From assembly GCA_900708905.1 (NCBI GenBank), contig CAADRB010000036.1:1280536-1344535 (forward strand): a stretch of DNA of 64,000 nucleotides. Reading direction: 5' to 3'. This DNA is from Hymenolepis diminuta (taxonomy: Eukaryota > Platyhelminthes > Cestoda > Cyclophyllidea > Hymenolepididae). Within the stretch, counting starts at the first letter, position 1. Each line of letters starts with the position of its first letter. A program made the position numbers and the translations under genes. The notes under the pieces were generated by a model. The model was not told the origin of the DNA and ran no database searches. It saw only the letters and a list, made by a program, of their open reading frames with translations. Shown here one piece after another: positions 13,695-26,800 of this stretch.

Positions 13695-13976
13695 TGTTAC
13701 AACGTAGCATATTAGAAGTCCTGGTATTAACCTCGCAGAGCCAACAATCTAGAAAACTGAGTAATATAGCAACTTATTACGGAAGCCAATAACTCATGGC
13801 AGAGCACAAGGCACGTTATAGTCGACACGCATGTGGTATTGAAACTCACTCTCAATCGATATCGGCTTAAATAAATAAGCACAATTATCAAGTGTCTTTT
13901 ATCAGTGGGAAACGAAGAAAGAAATAACATTTTTATTCATAGGAGAAATATTGGGAGTGGGGGAAAATAATTATCA
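13695..13976 (+). repeat. LTR-like dispersed repeat, copy B
   Basis: Second copy of the block at 8242-8524, same orientation and nearly the same length. It ends with TGGGAGTGGGGG (13952-13963) and GAAAATAATTATCA, exactly where similarity to copy A stops. Integrase-like coding sequence begins immediately after it, so this may be the LTR and leader of the same decayed retroelement, with most of gag-pol deleted. Alternatively, one element inserted beside another. Confidence 0.6.
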
Positions 13977-15110
13977 CTTCTTTCTAACAAACTACGACCG
14001 AAAATGTCCTGACGAGGAAACCATCATTGCAAGTCTGACTACCGAAGACGATACACAAAGCTTATTATTTGATACTATATGCAAACTTCCAATAATTGCA
14101 AGTGATATTCAAAATACGACAGCTAAAGATTCAGTGCTGAAGAAGGCCATGAAATAAATTCGCACAGGATGGCCAAATTCAAACCAATTAAAACTTTATA
14201 GACGGTGTGATAATCTGTCCGTGGTTAATTCATGCTTAATATTTGCAGATTTTGTTGCCATTCCTTCAGCACTCAAGTGAGCTGTATTTTAACAGTTCTA
14301 TAGCAGTCATCCAGGTGTTGGCCGCATGAAATCTATTGCATGAATGTTTGCATACTGGCATGGAATAGACAAGGATATTGAAGCAGTTGTCCAAAGATGT
14401 TCTAACTGCCACCACACCAAAAACCTAATCCTTGACCTACAACTTCATCTCCTTGGTCCTGCATATACTTGGATTTTGCTAGACCTTCTAATGTTCTTTC
14501 ATATCTTGTCATGGTAGATAAACACTTAAAGTGGTCCGAAGTTAGCCCATTAATGTCCTCCTCAACCACCATGTTGATCGACAGTTTTCGCCACATATTT
14601 TCAAATTATAGATTACAAGAGATTATTGTAACCGACATCGGCACCCAATTCTTTTTGGCCTTCTTTTAGGACCCACGTCTACTCTTCACTGTATCATCTT
14701 AATCAAATGGTCAGGCAGAGCTATTTGTTGCTATACTGAAGCGGGCACTTCAGAAGTTACGTAGGCAGAGGACAACGGAAGAGATTCTTGACATGGTCCA
14801 TTTAATGTTCCGAACGACGCCACATCCAGCATTAACTGACAGCGGGACTGTCGAAGCTCTTATTTGACGTAAATCCAGGACAATCTACAGTGCCCTACTT
14901 CCAAAGGATTCAAAATTTCCTAGTTTATCTTCATGCACCATAAAGACTCTCATAACCAGCACAGCAGTCTACGTGCGGAATCACCGGACGATCGAAACAT
15001 GGAAAAAAGGTATCATCAGAGCTCGGCGAGGAAGTTGACGGCCAATGCGTCGTCGTAACCACCTCATCTCCGATAGGCGGCAAAATTATCGAAACTGAAA
15101 ACGTGTCCTT
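13966..15110 (+). mobile_element. Decayed Ty3/gypsy-type integrase region
   Basis: The plus-strand translation follows the end of a gypsy polyprotein. First comes a post-RNase H segment with a PDEETIIAS motif (about 14000). Then comes an HHCC zinc finger with SSHPGVGR (about 14300) and CSNCHH (about 14400), then an integrase core. The core has LDF (D codon at 14472), VTDIGTQF (D codon at 14634) and NGQAE (E codon at 14718), then a YRTTPHPAL-like block and a VYVRNHR-like tail. It is a pseudogene, with stops at 14155, 14278 and 14339 and later ones, and at least one frameshift near 14425-14470. Only 27 residues separate the second D and the E, short of the usual 35, so a piece is missing. No RT, protease or gag is seen upstream, where an LTR-like repeat abuts it. 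Confidence 0.8.
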
Positions 15111-15654
15111 CACATGATTCTTATAGCACTCACTGGACAAAGGCGTCTATTAATTTGCGAACCGTCTCTGTATTTGTGACCGATACGACGGTGCCTTCTC
15201 ATATCATTTTCACTTGCTGAGATTCGATGACTCCGAGAATCCAAACCCACGATTTCTTTTTTTATGCAGCTTTCCGCCGTGGTTGATATTAGTTTTTCTG
15301 AAATCTTAGCTCCGAAGTCCTGCACAAGCTTCGGTTTAAGCTAAAATATTAATTTAAAATTAAGGTAACCATATATACTTTTATTTTCTTCATTTAAAAT
15401 TTAAAATCACAATGAACTTCGGGGGATCTTAAATATATTTGAATAAGATTTTACTTTGTTTTTAAAATAAACGGAACTTATAAATACTTATTCAAGATTA
15501 AATTTGAGATGCAGATAATATAACCAGTAGTATGTTTTTAACATGTAGTTGCTTATAAATAAAATGTTATCAATTTAATGAATTGTTTAACTGACTAAAT
15601 GAGCATGACATCAATTTATTATTTTAATCAATTGCTCTGAAATAATATAAGAAA
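15111..15654. other. Flank of the gypsy fragment
   Basis: Open frames here are not recognisable as genes. No second copy of the 13695-13976 repeat is found downstream, so the retroelement has no visible 3' LTR. Confidence 0.4.
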
Positions 15655-15800
15655 TAAGGAATCAGGGGGACAAATCATGAAATTGGAATTTTGAAACGTG
15701 AACTGCCCGTTCAGTGAATATCGTAAAACCCTAGCTCTAAGATTCAATGGAACAAGACTCCTTGATAAATTCACATTGGTTTTTGTATCTTTTAGATCCC
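15655..15800 (+). repeat. Dispersed repeat family X, copy 1
   Basis: Shares a GAAATTGGAATTTTGAAACGTGAA...TCAATGGAACAAGACTC pattern with 54838-54965 (same orientation) and, inverted, with about 17808-17890. No protein is encoded consistently across the copies. The family is unknown to me. Confidence 0.55.
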
Positions 15801-15944
15801 TCTCCTTTATCATATGTTGGACTCACCATTATTTGATTTCAGTTGCTTTCCACAATTAAAAGTTATAAAATTTCTGTATTTCTGAAGACAATATCCATTT
15901 CTCACATGTTCTGCTAGTGCATCGGTTGCACATTAATTAATCAA

Positions 15945-16060
15945 CATTCTTGCTTACCATGGTAGAGATCATGGATTTGATTTCCATCGACGAATACCAA
16001 TGAGTGGATTGACCATATGCACTAATAGAGGGTAGCAAAATTCGAGTCTCTCACTAAGGC
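15945..16060 (+). repeat. SINE-like fragment
   Basis: A segment with CATGGTAGAGATCATGGATTTGATTTCCATCGACG, resembling degenerate tRNA A and B boxes. It is followed by ACCAATGAGTGGATTGACCATATGCAC, which matches the tails of the SINE-like copies at 56958 and 59361. Confidence 0.35.
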
Positions 16061-17807
16061 GGTTCTAATAACGAGACTCACCTACAACTCAAAACGAGAG
16101 TTGAATTTAAAAAAACAATTCATAAATAGGCCTGATATATTATTACTTGTATCTGTTAGTGTCTTTGTCTTTTATCCCAATAGTGTAGAATAGAAATCTA
16201 TTCGCATTATTTAAATGCACTTAAAAATAAATATTAGAGGTACTGACTCACGAATACACATCAACGAAATTTAACTTCTGCCATTACGTCTAATTTACTG
16301 CATATCCTTTTAGGAATTAATGTTAAAAAGCGTAAATTAGTTCAAACAAAGTGAAGTTTGTGACTAAGAGGCAATATTCTGTCAAACAACACTTAAAATA
16401 TTTTAAATTTTTTCATTGTTAAGCTGTAGCAGATAATACTCAAACAAGCCCTTCGCTTAACCTCAGTAATCCTCTTTAGAGGACCAACTAACTATGGCAA
16501 ATACAACTGGTGTCTAGCAGAGTTTTCTAGTATAAATTACCACCAAAATTAGCTAGGCAACATCCAAAGTAGTACGAACATAAAAGGTATTACGTGGAGA
16601 GAGTTTAACTGCGAATTGCTTAACATTTATGCATAATTAACGCTAGATTGCACGAACATTGATCGCCGGTTGGCTGGGAGGCCCCTGAAAACACCTTCGT
16701 TCTTGCTCGATACGCCGCTTTTCAGAATATTATAGCACGCACGATTCCTTCAGTCAGCCACGATTTAAGTAACTGTGTTTTCAAGCGGGCATTTTGAAAA
16801 TTTTACTGATGGCACGAACGATCATCTTATCAACACTTTCTTTTAGATAGAAAGGTCAATGTTATTGCGAATTGTATCTTGCCAAACATCAAAAGGCAGT
16901 CTGAAGACCATTAGCACATACTTTTCTGGCTGAGAAGATAAGAAACGCTTACAGCGACTTTCAAGAATCAAATCCTTCCGCCCTTTTTAAAATTATTTTC
17001 CGTCTTTTGTCTCAGCAGTATGATGGAAAGAAAACTCGCGACATTTATAAAATAATAAATTTATACTATTATCATTAAGTCCTCTAAAATTAGTCTTCTA
17101 CCACCCACAACTGGAACCTTTTGAGAACTTGTTTGGATAAATTTAAATTATTGTAAACCATTACTGTACTGAATTTTTCACCTGTTTGATCCCAAATCTA
17201 ATTCACAAGCAAAGGCTTTCAATAATCTCAACAAGTGGTTTGTTTCAGGTGCAGGAACGTCCAAAGCGAAACACCGGGTTCCAGGCAAAATTCCTCATTG
17301 TATTATAATTCCCTTAGTAGGCATAATATTGTAGACGATTTACTCCTGCCATAACTGCCTGTCAAAAAATTTCTTAAGTTATCAACGATTCCTCGACTTT
17401 TCAGCTGTAGAATTTTTAAAAATGTTTCAAAAATATATTGTAAAATGTATTATTTGATCAGTATTTATTAAACGGAATATTTTCAGCCCATGTTCATTTT
17501 GTTTCCATGAAATATGCTAATATTTTAAAAATGGAATAAGCGCATATAACAAGAAATATTGTGATTGAAAAATTCCATTTCTATTTTGTGGTAAATTTAA
17601 CTCATTTTGTTCTAACTTGTTTTATTGTACCCGCCTATCCAAATGCCTCAAGGCGTATTTATGCAATAGAAACGTAAATATACTCGATACTTCGTTAAAG
17701 CTTTACTATTATTGTTATCCACGGAAATTTTAAAATTTATAATTGTGGAAACGAACTGAAATCGAATAACAGTAAGTCCAATGAATGATAAAGAAGAGGA
17801 GATAAAA

Positions 17808-17890
17808 AGAGTCTTGTTTTATTTGACTTTAGGACTACATTTGTATGATGCTTACTAAATGGGCAGTTTACGTTTCAAAGAATTGTTATT
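17808..17890 (-). repeat. Dispersed repeat family X, copy 2 (inverted)
   Basis: The plus strand reads GAGTCTTGTTTTATTTGACTTTAGG... and GGGCAGTTTACGTTTCAAAGAATT, the reverse complement of the matching blocks at 15655-15800. Confidence 0.5.
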
Positions 17891-20800
17891 CTAGCTACCT
17901 GAACTCATGTTTCCCAATAAATGAGGAGGCAAACGATCTTATTTGATATTCCGTACCCTATAAGATAGATAAGATGATAAAGAATTGGGTAATAAGTGGC
18001 CTATTGTATTGATTTTTCAAGTAATAATTTCCAAATACTGACTAAATGTAGGCACCAAATGATAAAATTATTATTAAAATTAATTAAGCTAATACCTTCA
18101 ATCAGGCATTTAAAAAATATCATTAATTATAAATAAAGACATTTGTCTTAACGTTTTATTTTACTAGTCATACTTTTTTCCAATTTATACTATTTTGACA
18201 TCAACCATACGATTTGGACAGGAGATCCAATGTTGATTTAAAATAAATTAAACCAAATTTGGGTATATCGGATTACATAGCCACGGTTTTAGTTATGACT
18301 GTTTGGAGAGCGTTTGACTGGAGCCAAGTTTACAGGGCAAGTGATTAAAATCCACTGTAGACGTTAGTTTACAGAATAAGGGTATGTGTTAATTTATATA
18401 CCTATGTTTTTACATTTTACGGTCTTATTCAAATTTGCCCGATTACAGGGGACTGTGTACCCACGATTTAATGCAACTGAGAAAATTTTATGGAGGCATT
18501 ACTTCAATTTTTAGTGTTAATAAGCAGTTCGATGGATTAAGTTAAAAGTTTTTTACTTAAATAACTGGTATAGAATTCCATCTAGGCAAATTTTAATAAG
18601 TTCACTGAGTTTGTTTGAATTAACATACGCATTAATATTTTGAATTAAGAAATATACCTAAAAACGAAGTATGTTGTAGTAGCGAGGAAAAAAATCTTAT
18701 ATTCCAGGAAAAAATCAACATCTAATTAAAATTTGTAATATTCATTACGAGTGCCGCAATTTTGCTCCCAGATATCATTAGGTGCACGAACAATTGAATA
18801 TTATCACTTCAAAATATTTTTAACTTAAATAGTACAAAGGTGCAAATTAATGAAAACTTCAGTATTAATACGAGTGATATTCATTGTTTGGACCTTTTTG
18901 TCAAGGCTTAAAGAGTTTGCTTTGAAACTTAAAATTTTTAAGTCAAAGCTGAAAACTCAGATACAGAAGAGACTTATTCCGTTGATACATTTGCTATTCG
19001 TTAGAGGGCAGCAAATGAGCCTCCGGAAAAAGCACGAAATTTGTGGTTTTAAAATAGTGTGGTACTTTTATTTTAAACAATAAAATTGTGGGTGTATGCT
19101 TCAGGAGATATGGTTTTAGGATAGCTAGAGGTGAAAACATCAAGAACTGATTTGTAAACTGTCAGGCATCTAGGGTAATTTTTTGTAGTTGGAACAGGAG
19201 CTGATGCCACAATCCGTAATAAACACCAATGGCGCATTTAATTTGTTTAAAATTATCTATCAAAGTAAAGAAAAGCTTCTTGTGGTCTACATGGAACAGA
19301 ATTTCATGGATCGAATCAGCCCAACATCTCCTCAAGTATATTCTCATAAACTATGTGTATATATCAGATAAGTATGCTATTTTCAAAAAAGTGGCATTAA
19401 TATTTTGCAAGTTATGCGGTTGAAGATGATAGTATTTGTTGAGAATTTAACTTTTAAAATGACTTTGATCAAGACTTAAACATTTAAAATTTTATACTGA
19501 TAAATAGAAAAATGTTCATTCATACAAAATTTGGTTTTAAACTAATTGTCTACTTAGCTTACTAATTAACTGGGTATTTGAATTCATATTGTAAGACCAG
19601 TCGAGTGTCACCGGGAGGTATTATTTCCAATTAGAGGTAAAGTAAAACGAGAATTACTCAGAGAGTTGTTGGGAGGTTAGCTTGGGATTACAGTTGAGGT
19701 TGGGCTTGTACACGTACACGAATAGTAATGATGGAGGCCAAATATGGAGGGAGCAAGTCATACTGGATATGAAGACCAATAAAGTGAATGTTTTCTTTAC
19801 TTCATCAATTGTAAAATTGGGAGTGTAAATAAAGTCATTTGGGAAAAAACTACCTATGATGGCTGATAATAGTATCGAAAAAAAATCTATCTTTGATATT
19901 CATTTGACTTATTTAAATAATATTCATTTATATGTACAAAGCAGCACCGATTAATTGCACACTTCGTTATTTTTTCACTACTAGTTCACTAAATAAGGCA
20001 GAGCAGAAAATATGACCATTTTAATTTATTAACTTATTCTCACTTATCATCGGTATTAATTATAAATCCCCAAAAACTGATGAATCCAAACTTTAAGTAA
20101 TAAAACACCATTTTAACAAAAATTGCATTTTTATACAAGGATACAATTTTTGCCAACATATTGGCCAACAATTGTAAAATGTCAGGTACCGACCTTGAAG
20201 CGTATAGACTACATCCGCGCACTTTAAAAACAAGTCTTGTTTGATTTTTTGTCTAAAACTTCGAACAAATTTTGTAGTCGCGTGCAAAGGTTTGTTAATT
20301 TTGGACATACAATTTCTTTTCATTTAAGAATAATATTACTTAGTACTTCACCCTAAGAAGTTAATTAAGTTGTAATTATAAAATTTCTTTTGCTAAAGGA
20401 CCAAAAACTTTAAATAATCCTACTTCTACCCATAATATACGGCCAATGTGAATTTTAGAAATAGACACTTGTAAAACTGTTTGTTCTTTATGACTAATAT
20501 TCTGAAATTTATGCATGCGCTTTTAGAAGCGTATATTGCTAGACAACTTTTTGTCGTTAAGATTTGAACTAATTAAAAAATTTATTTTCTATATACTTCA
20601 AAAATAAAATTTGCTTAATTTTTCATATTTATATTCAGCAAATACCAATTCCACTCGGGTTTTGACTGGGTCAGATTGCCTATTAGGCAAAATTAAATTC
20701 CAATTTTGGCTCCATCATGGAAAATGATTCAGGAATCGGGTTTAATTTTTGTCAGTAATACAGTAGGACTTGAACAAATCATATCATGTCACGAAATATG

Positions 20801-23800
20801 CCTTTTAAATGTAAGTAAAATGTCCCCATATCCACAAATTGCCATATTATCATCGTGGATAATTATTTAAATGCACTAAGCTGGAGATTTCAGTTTGACC
20901 CATAAAAAGATATACAGTTGCAAATTGTTAACGTAACGAATGAGTGTCAAAGCACATTTAGTAAATATTATTTTTGAATCACAAGATTTGATACTGGTAA
21001 CAATTAAACAGCTCCAAATATAGAGGAAAGACACTGGTTGTAAACATTTCTAAAAAAATATTTGTGCAATTGTGATAGTCACTATTATCCCACATCAATT
21101 GCAATTAATGCTGTCAGCATTAGCTTAAAACCCTGTCATCACATGACCAAATATAGGGGTTGAATTACGACATAAACCTATAAAAATAAAGTCAAAGATC
21201 GGATTGCGCTTGTTCAGCAAAAAAAGACAAGTAAAACTGTGAAAAAATCCTCCCTTCGGTAGCTTTATGAAGCACATTATTTCTTCCATTGTTCGCTAGT
21301 TTGTTTTTAATTGAATTTGCCACTTTAGAATAATTAAAATGCATAATTATATTTTTAATGCAATCTTAATTCAACTTTACTAACCGTACCAGTGATTGAA
21401 AAGTTATTTTAAAATTATTGTAGATTTTGACAACAGTTATTTGGCAAAAGCATATGGCCTAGTTTTGAATAATTAACTAATCTGGCTTCGTTTTTATTTA
21501 CAAATTATCTTCTAAAATATTTAATTATTACCCAAATATTATGATTTAATGCACTTCCAACTAATTGTGTGGACAAAAATTCTATTTTCCATTTTTAAAA
21601 TCCACTTTGCATGCTAAAATTGCTTTAATTTGATCAACCATTAGGAAAATTAGAGACAGTTTATAGTAAATAGCAAAGAGGTAATATTACATTAACATAT
21701 AACATTTTAATGATATAATAAAAATTAAAATAATTTATATAAAGCTATTTTTAGTCATGTACAAAATTTTCTAAATAATTTACTATACCGGAAGGCGTAT
21801 AGAAGGTGACTAAACGTGCATTTACCTTTCCTTCAAAAACCATTTTACACAAATTCATTCTAACATAAATGTCCTACAATTATATCAATAATTATTAATT
21901 AGTTGACAGAATTTGACGTTAAAAATACAAACTCCAACTTTTTGATTCATTTAAATAATCAAACAGTTAAAACCGTAAGCATATAAATTATAAATAAATT
22001 GTGGAATTAAAATATTTATATTTTGAACGTCTTGCATCATAATTGTTGCATACGTATGTACTCCGGTAATCTAATTAAAAATTTTGAACCGTTTAAAAGC
22101 AGAAAGCAACAACAATGAAAAATAATACATAAATACCAAGCGTTATCGTTTATTCTGGTCCTGACAAAGTTGAAACTATAATAACATTAATTGGATAAAC
22201 AACCACTGCACATTCCTCTCCCTGTCAAAGAATTGTACAAGATCGTTCCAGTATGACGACCAACATTTAGTTATTGAGAACAGATTGATGCATAACCTAA
22301 TTTGGGCCACAAAATGTACCCCTAAAACAATTTTTCTTCCCCTTAAATCCATTTGTAAAATTTCCGTACGCATAAACAAAATGCAAAACAACACTGATAT
22401 AAAAACAGATTTTATTACAGCATTTGGAGCATAACATTTATCTTTTTAAAATAGTATTTAATATGGGATTAAATTTTAAGCCTTCAAACTTTTAAACACA
22501 TTCAACACAATCCTAGTATTTAGGCTGTGACAGAACACAGTTTCTGTAGAAATTATGCAATGGTTGACAGCCAAAAAACGCCTTTTAAAACCACATTCTT
22601 TCCAATTTTCTCCAATTTTCTCCATTCCCAATTGTGGCGCGTTAGACAGCCCAACAGACTTTCTCAGATTTAGTGCTATTTGTATGAGTTTATAACTACA
22701 AGTTAATGGAATTTAAATTTAAATTCAAATTAAAAGGTTTTATTCAAACAACGTTCGGATTAATTTAATTTGGTTTAAGTGATTATATTGGATGGTAATA
22801 AATTAACTTTTTGCCGGAAACATTTTTAATGTAGACTTAATTGATGCATATAGCAAGTTTTACCGCCTTATTGGAAAATAAGTAATAATGACTCTTATAA
22901 TAAACATTATTTTTAGATAAATTGCTCTACTAAGATATAAAAATAGATATTATTAGCACTAGAGAAATATGCTATTTTAACAAAATTTGCAAATTAATGC
23001 TTTACAAATGAATTAACTGGGTTCAGCAACTTATAATCCTACTGGGTTTAAGTTTATAAGATCAACAGTATTAAAATCCGATTTTGTAAAACATTTATCT
23101 TCTCAGACTTTATATTCGCGCAGTATATCGAAATTCCCAAAAATATTAGAGAATCATTTACATAAAATTTTTCATTTATATGCTTTAGAAAGTAATACTA
23201 GACCAAAATTAACTGAACAGAAGGAGCGCGGAAAATAATACGAGCTGCCCAAATTTTCAGTTTTGTAATGCAATAAGTAGATATAAACTATACTTTATGG
23301 AAAAAGTCAACTAAAAGATAGAGATGAAATCAATGAAATTTTCTAATTTTAACATAATATTTATAATTTTTGACGATCCTTATGGTTATTCAATAAAAAA
23401 TAATGAACCTTTTATATTTATTTTAATCTTAAAAATTCAGTCGTTTTCGGCCATTGCGGGAAAATCGTATGCATTAGAAATGCATTAATATTATACATGT
23501 TTTAGTAAAAAATTTTTTCAGATTTTCTCCCTCAATAATATTCCTTATCCATTAGCATATTGAGAACTTTATTTCAAGAGATCTATTTTAAAGTTAACAA
23601 ATAATCACAAGCTGTCACCAATTTTAATTAGAATTTAGATGTTCAAATTTAGTATTTTATTAGGTTTACATAAATAGAACTATTTTTATTTGATATTTTA
23701 AAAATATCGAATCCAGACGTTTTTCAAACTTTTTTAAGCAGCACAAATACAGTTGATTTGAATCTTGTCACAAAATTACCAATCTCAAGTTAAATTAACT

Positions 23801-26800
23801 CTGAATTTAACTAAAGCAATTTGATTTTAAAAATTAACTTAACACAATTTTAACTGTTCACTAAGACTCCTAAACATATAAAAATGCTTGCTATTCGGAA
23901 ATTGGTTTTGCTACGCACTCACACACAATTTCAAAAGGTGGATTTTGTGATACGAGTGTAGCCAAAATTAAAAGGATTGATGTTTATAGTGTTTCTCCGC
24001 GGATTCACATTTATGACATTTAATGCAAATATTTATATATTTGCACTTTCATAATCAATCCAATATTCTGCATGCTTAAATTTCTCTCTTGAAATGAGCT
24101 TCAATTCTTATTTTTTTAAAAAAGTTTGTCATTTGGCTTTGGCGTTTTAAATATTTCTCTGTAATTGGAGCTATTGCGTTCGTAAAGAAATGTGATGAAT
24201 AAACTCATTAGTATTAAAATTTGCCCTTATTTTAAAAGAACTCTAAAATTTTGCTTTATTCCAATTTATTCATTTGTTTTAAGAGTCGGAAATTGAGGAA
24301 ATTAAATTTTAATATCTTTGAAAAATATTTCATTGATAACAAAGTACATAAGCGTGATATTGTGCATAAATACTTACACTCGTCCTAAGCATTATGGTTT
24401 TCTGGTTTAATGTTAAGTAAGAGGTATGTTTATTGAGCCGGATATAAAAATTGTATTAGATGTATATATTGTAGTGCTGATTAGGCGAGAGGATAATAAA
24501 TGTTACAATATACAGCGTGAAAGTTTAGCGGAGATTGGGTCAAAATCTATTACGCTTTTGCGTAATTTTTTGCATTCAGTGATTAAAGCATTACTTTGAA
24601 TTTCGTTAATATTGACAGAGGGCGAAAAACAGAATCTGACATCAAAATGTTTTTACAAATGTTATATCGACCTAATAATCATCCATGAAATGTATTGCAA
24701 TAGTTTGCTTTGTTTTAAGATATCGTATGAAGAGAATAATATAAACACTCTTACTCTGCAATTACTCTTACATTTTCCATCATTAATACGTAGGACTCAG
24801 TAATTTAAAATGACTGTAATTATTCTTCTCATCTTTTATCAGTTTCTGACAAGATAAATGAAATTAATTGATGACCATTTACTAAAGCCATATCTTGGGG
24901 TTTAATCAGATTAAATAGTGCTGCCTTCTTAACTTTTCTGTTTGCACTGAATGCATTAAAATGCGCATTACAGCTCCCTTTTAAGTAGAGAATAAAGATT
25001 AACCTTATGCTGCGTACATTCAAATATCCTAATCCAATGACATGAAGGCCCTAGCAGTCAGCACTCTCTGCTGCACATGACATTTAACCCCACTTAATAT
25101 TTTATATACGCATAGCGATAAAGCATAAGAAATAGAAGACAAAACTGATTCTATACCTGTTTCTATGTTAATATAATTAATATTTAGAATTTTGATGATT
25201 GCAACTCCTCAGAACCTTTTGATTATTGTAAAACACCTGCTACGTTTAAGTACAGATCTCCATTTTGCTTAATATATCCGGGCAATATTGTATCTTGTCC
25301 TAATCGATGTTTTCATAAAACAGCTTAATATTACCTATTCATAAATGCCCTCTGCGAAACCTTCAAAAATCGTTACAGATAGACAGATCAGGTTTAGTTA
25401 TCTGCTAGTAACCCTTAGGAAGTTCCTCTTTAATTCACAGGGTTTTTCTCAGAATAAGAGATAATACAATTTTACAGATCGTTTAAACTTGTGCTATTTT
25501 ACTTAAATAATCGCAAATAACATATATATATATATATGTGCATCATGAAAAACACAGTAATGTTAGGGTCTGTGCGTATAAAAGTGGTCACTTGTTAATT
25601 TTTTAAAACAGTTAAAAAATTATACTAACCTCTTCAACGGAGGAAATTTAGTATAATATCATAAATTGTATTATATCGATCTTCATTTAACAAAATGAAT
25701 TTTTGACCTTGTCTTAATCGTTGGACTCATATAGATATTTAATTTCTCAATCGCCCCTATTCTCTTTAAAATTCATACGACTTACATGTGATAGAAAATT
25801 TATATAATAAGGTACTATTGCCTACTGTTAGCCTGTAGAAAGACACTTTGCAACTAATCGATCTTATGTTCATGCAAGAGGTTATAAAATTGGACATTTC
25901 AAAAATCGAGTTAACTATTTAATAAAGGACAAATGATAAGGATCCGTTAATTTTAATAACAAATTTACGTGTGTATAAAATTGATGCTTTACAGACTCGT
26001 TTAAGATGGTAATAAAGTTTATTCTTTTTCAGAAATATACACCATTTAGTCCTCTTATTTTGGGTTGTGCACATGTAGATAACAGAATTTTCCTAATAAC
26101 CCACCATTTATTGTAAAGTTTAAGTCCTATTTCCATTCTTATTCAGAGAAAAATTAAAATTTTTTCAAGTTTTAAACAATAGACCAAAGTATTAAAACAC
26201 ATTTTTAAGAATAGAGTGTCTAAATCTATGAAAAATAGGATGTATAAATGAAACCATTTGAAAATTTAACAGAGTCTCTGTTATTTTTAGTTGTTAAAAT
26301 TTTTGGTAATTTAATTACTTTTTACATTTCATACAAATTCAGTTAATATGTTTAAGATACGATTTAATAATGATAAAGATTTGATTAACTTTTTAATCGA
26401 TGGTGTTCTTATTGAATATTCTATTTTAAGTTGTGACATTCTGTGCAAACTAAAATACTAATTATAATTTATTAGAAAATTAGTAGTGTTTATATTTTAT
26501 ACCAAAATTTAAAATTCAACGTATAGGATAAATGTAGGAGGACAAAATATCTTGTTATTTATTTTATTATAAAAAGTGTTTGATATGAATAATATTATAT
26601 TTTAAAATAAGAATCATAAACACATATAAAGGCCATAGAAATCTAAGGTAAAAGTTGTCCTTGGAATTTTTGTTTTAGGAAAGTAATAATTAATTAAATA
26701 CATTCGCGCTTAAGAGTGCATTTAAAGTCCTGATCCTTGACCACCTAAATAAAAGGATTTAAAGTACGTATATATTGTACCCATTTCTAAAAAATAAATG

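Noticed and set aside
14402..15325. Minus-strand frames opposite the integrase region
   Set aside because: The plus-strand reading shows integrase motifs in order; the minus frames are shadows without domains.
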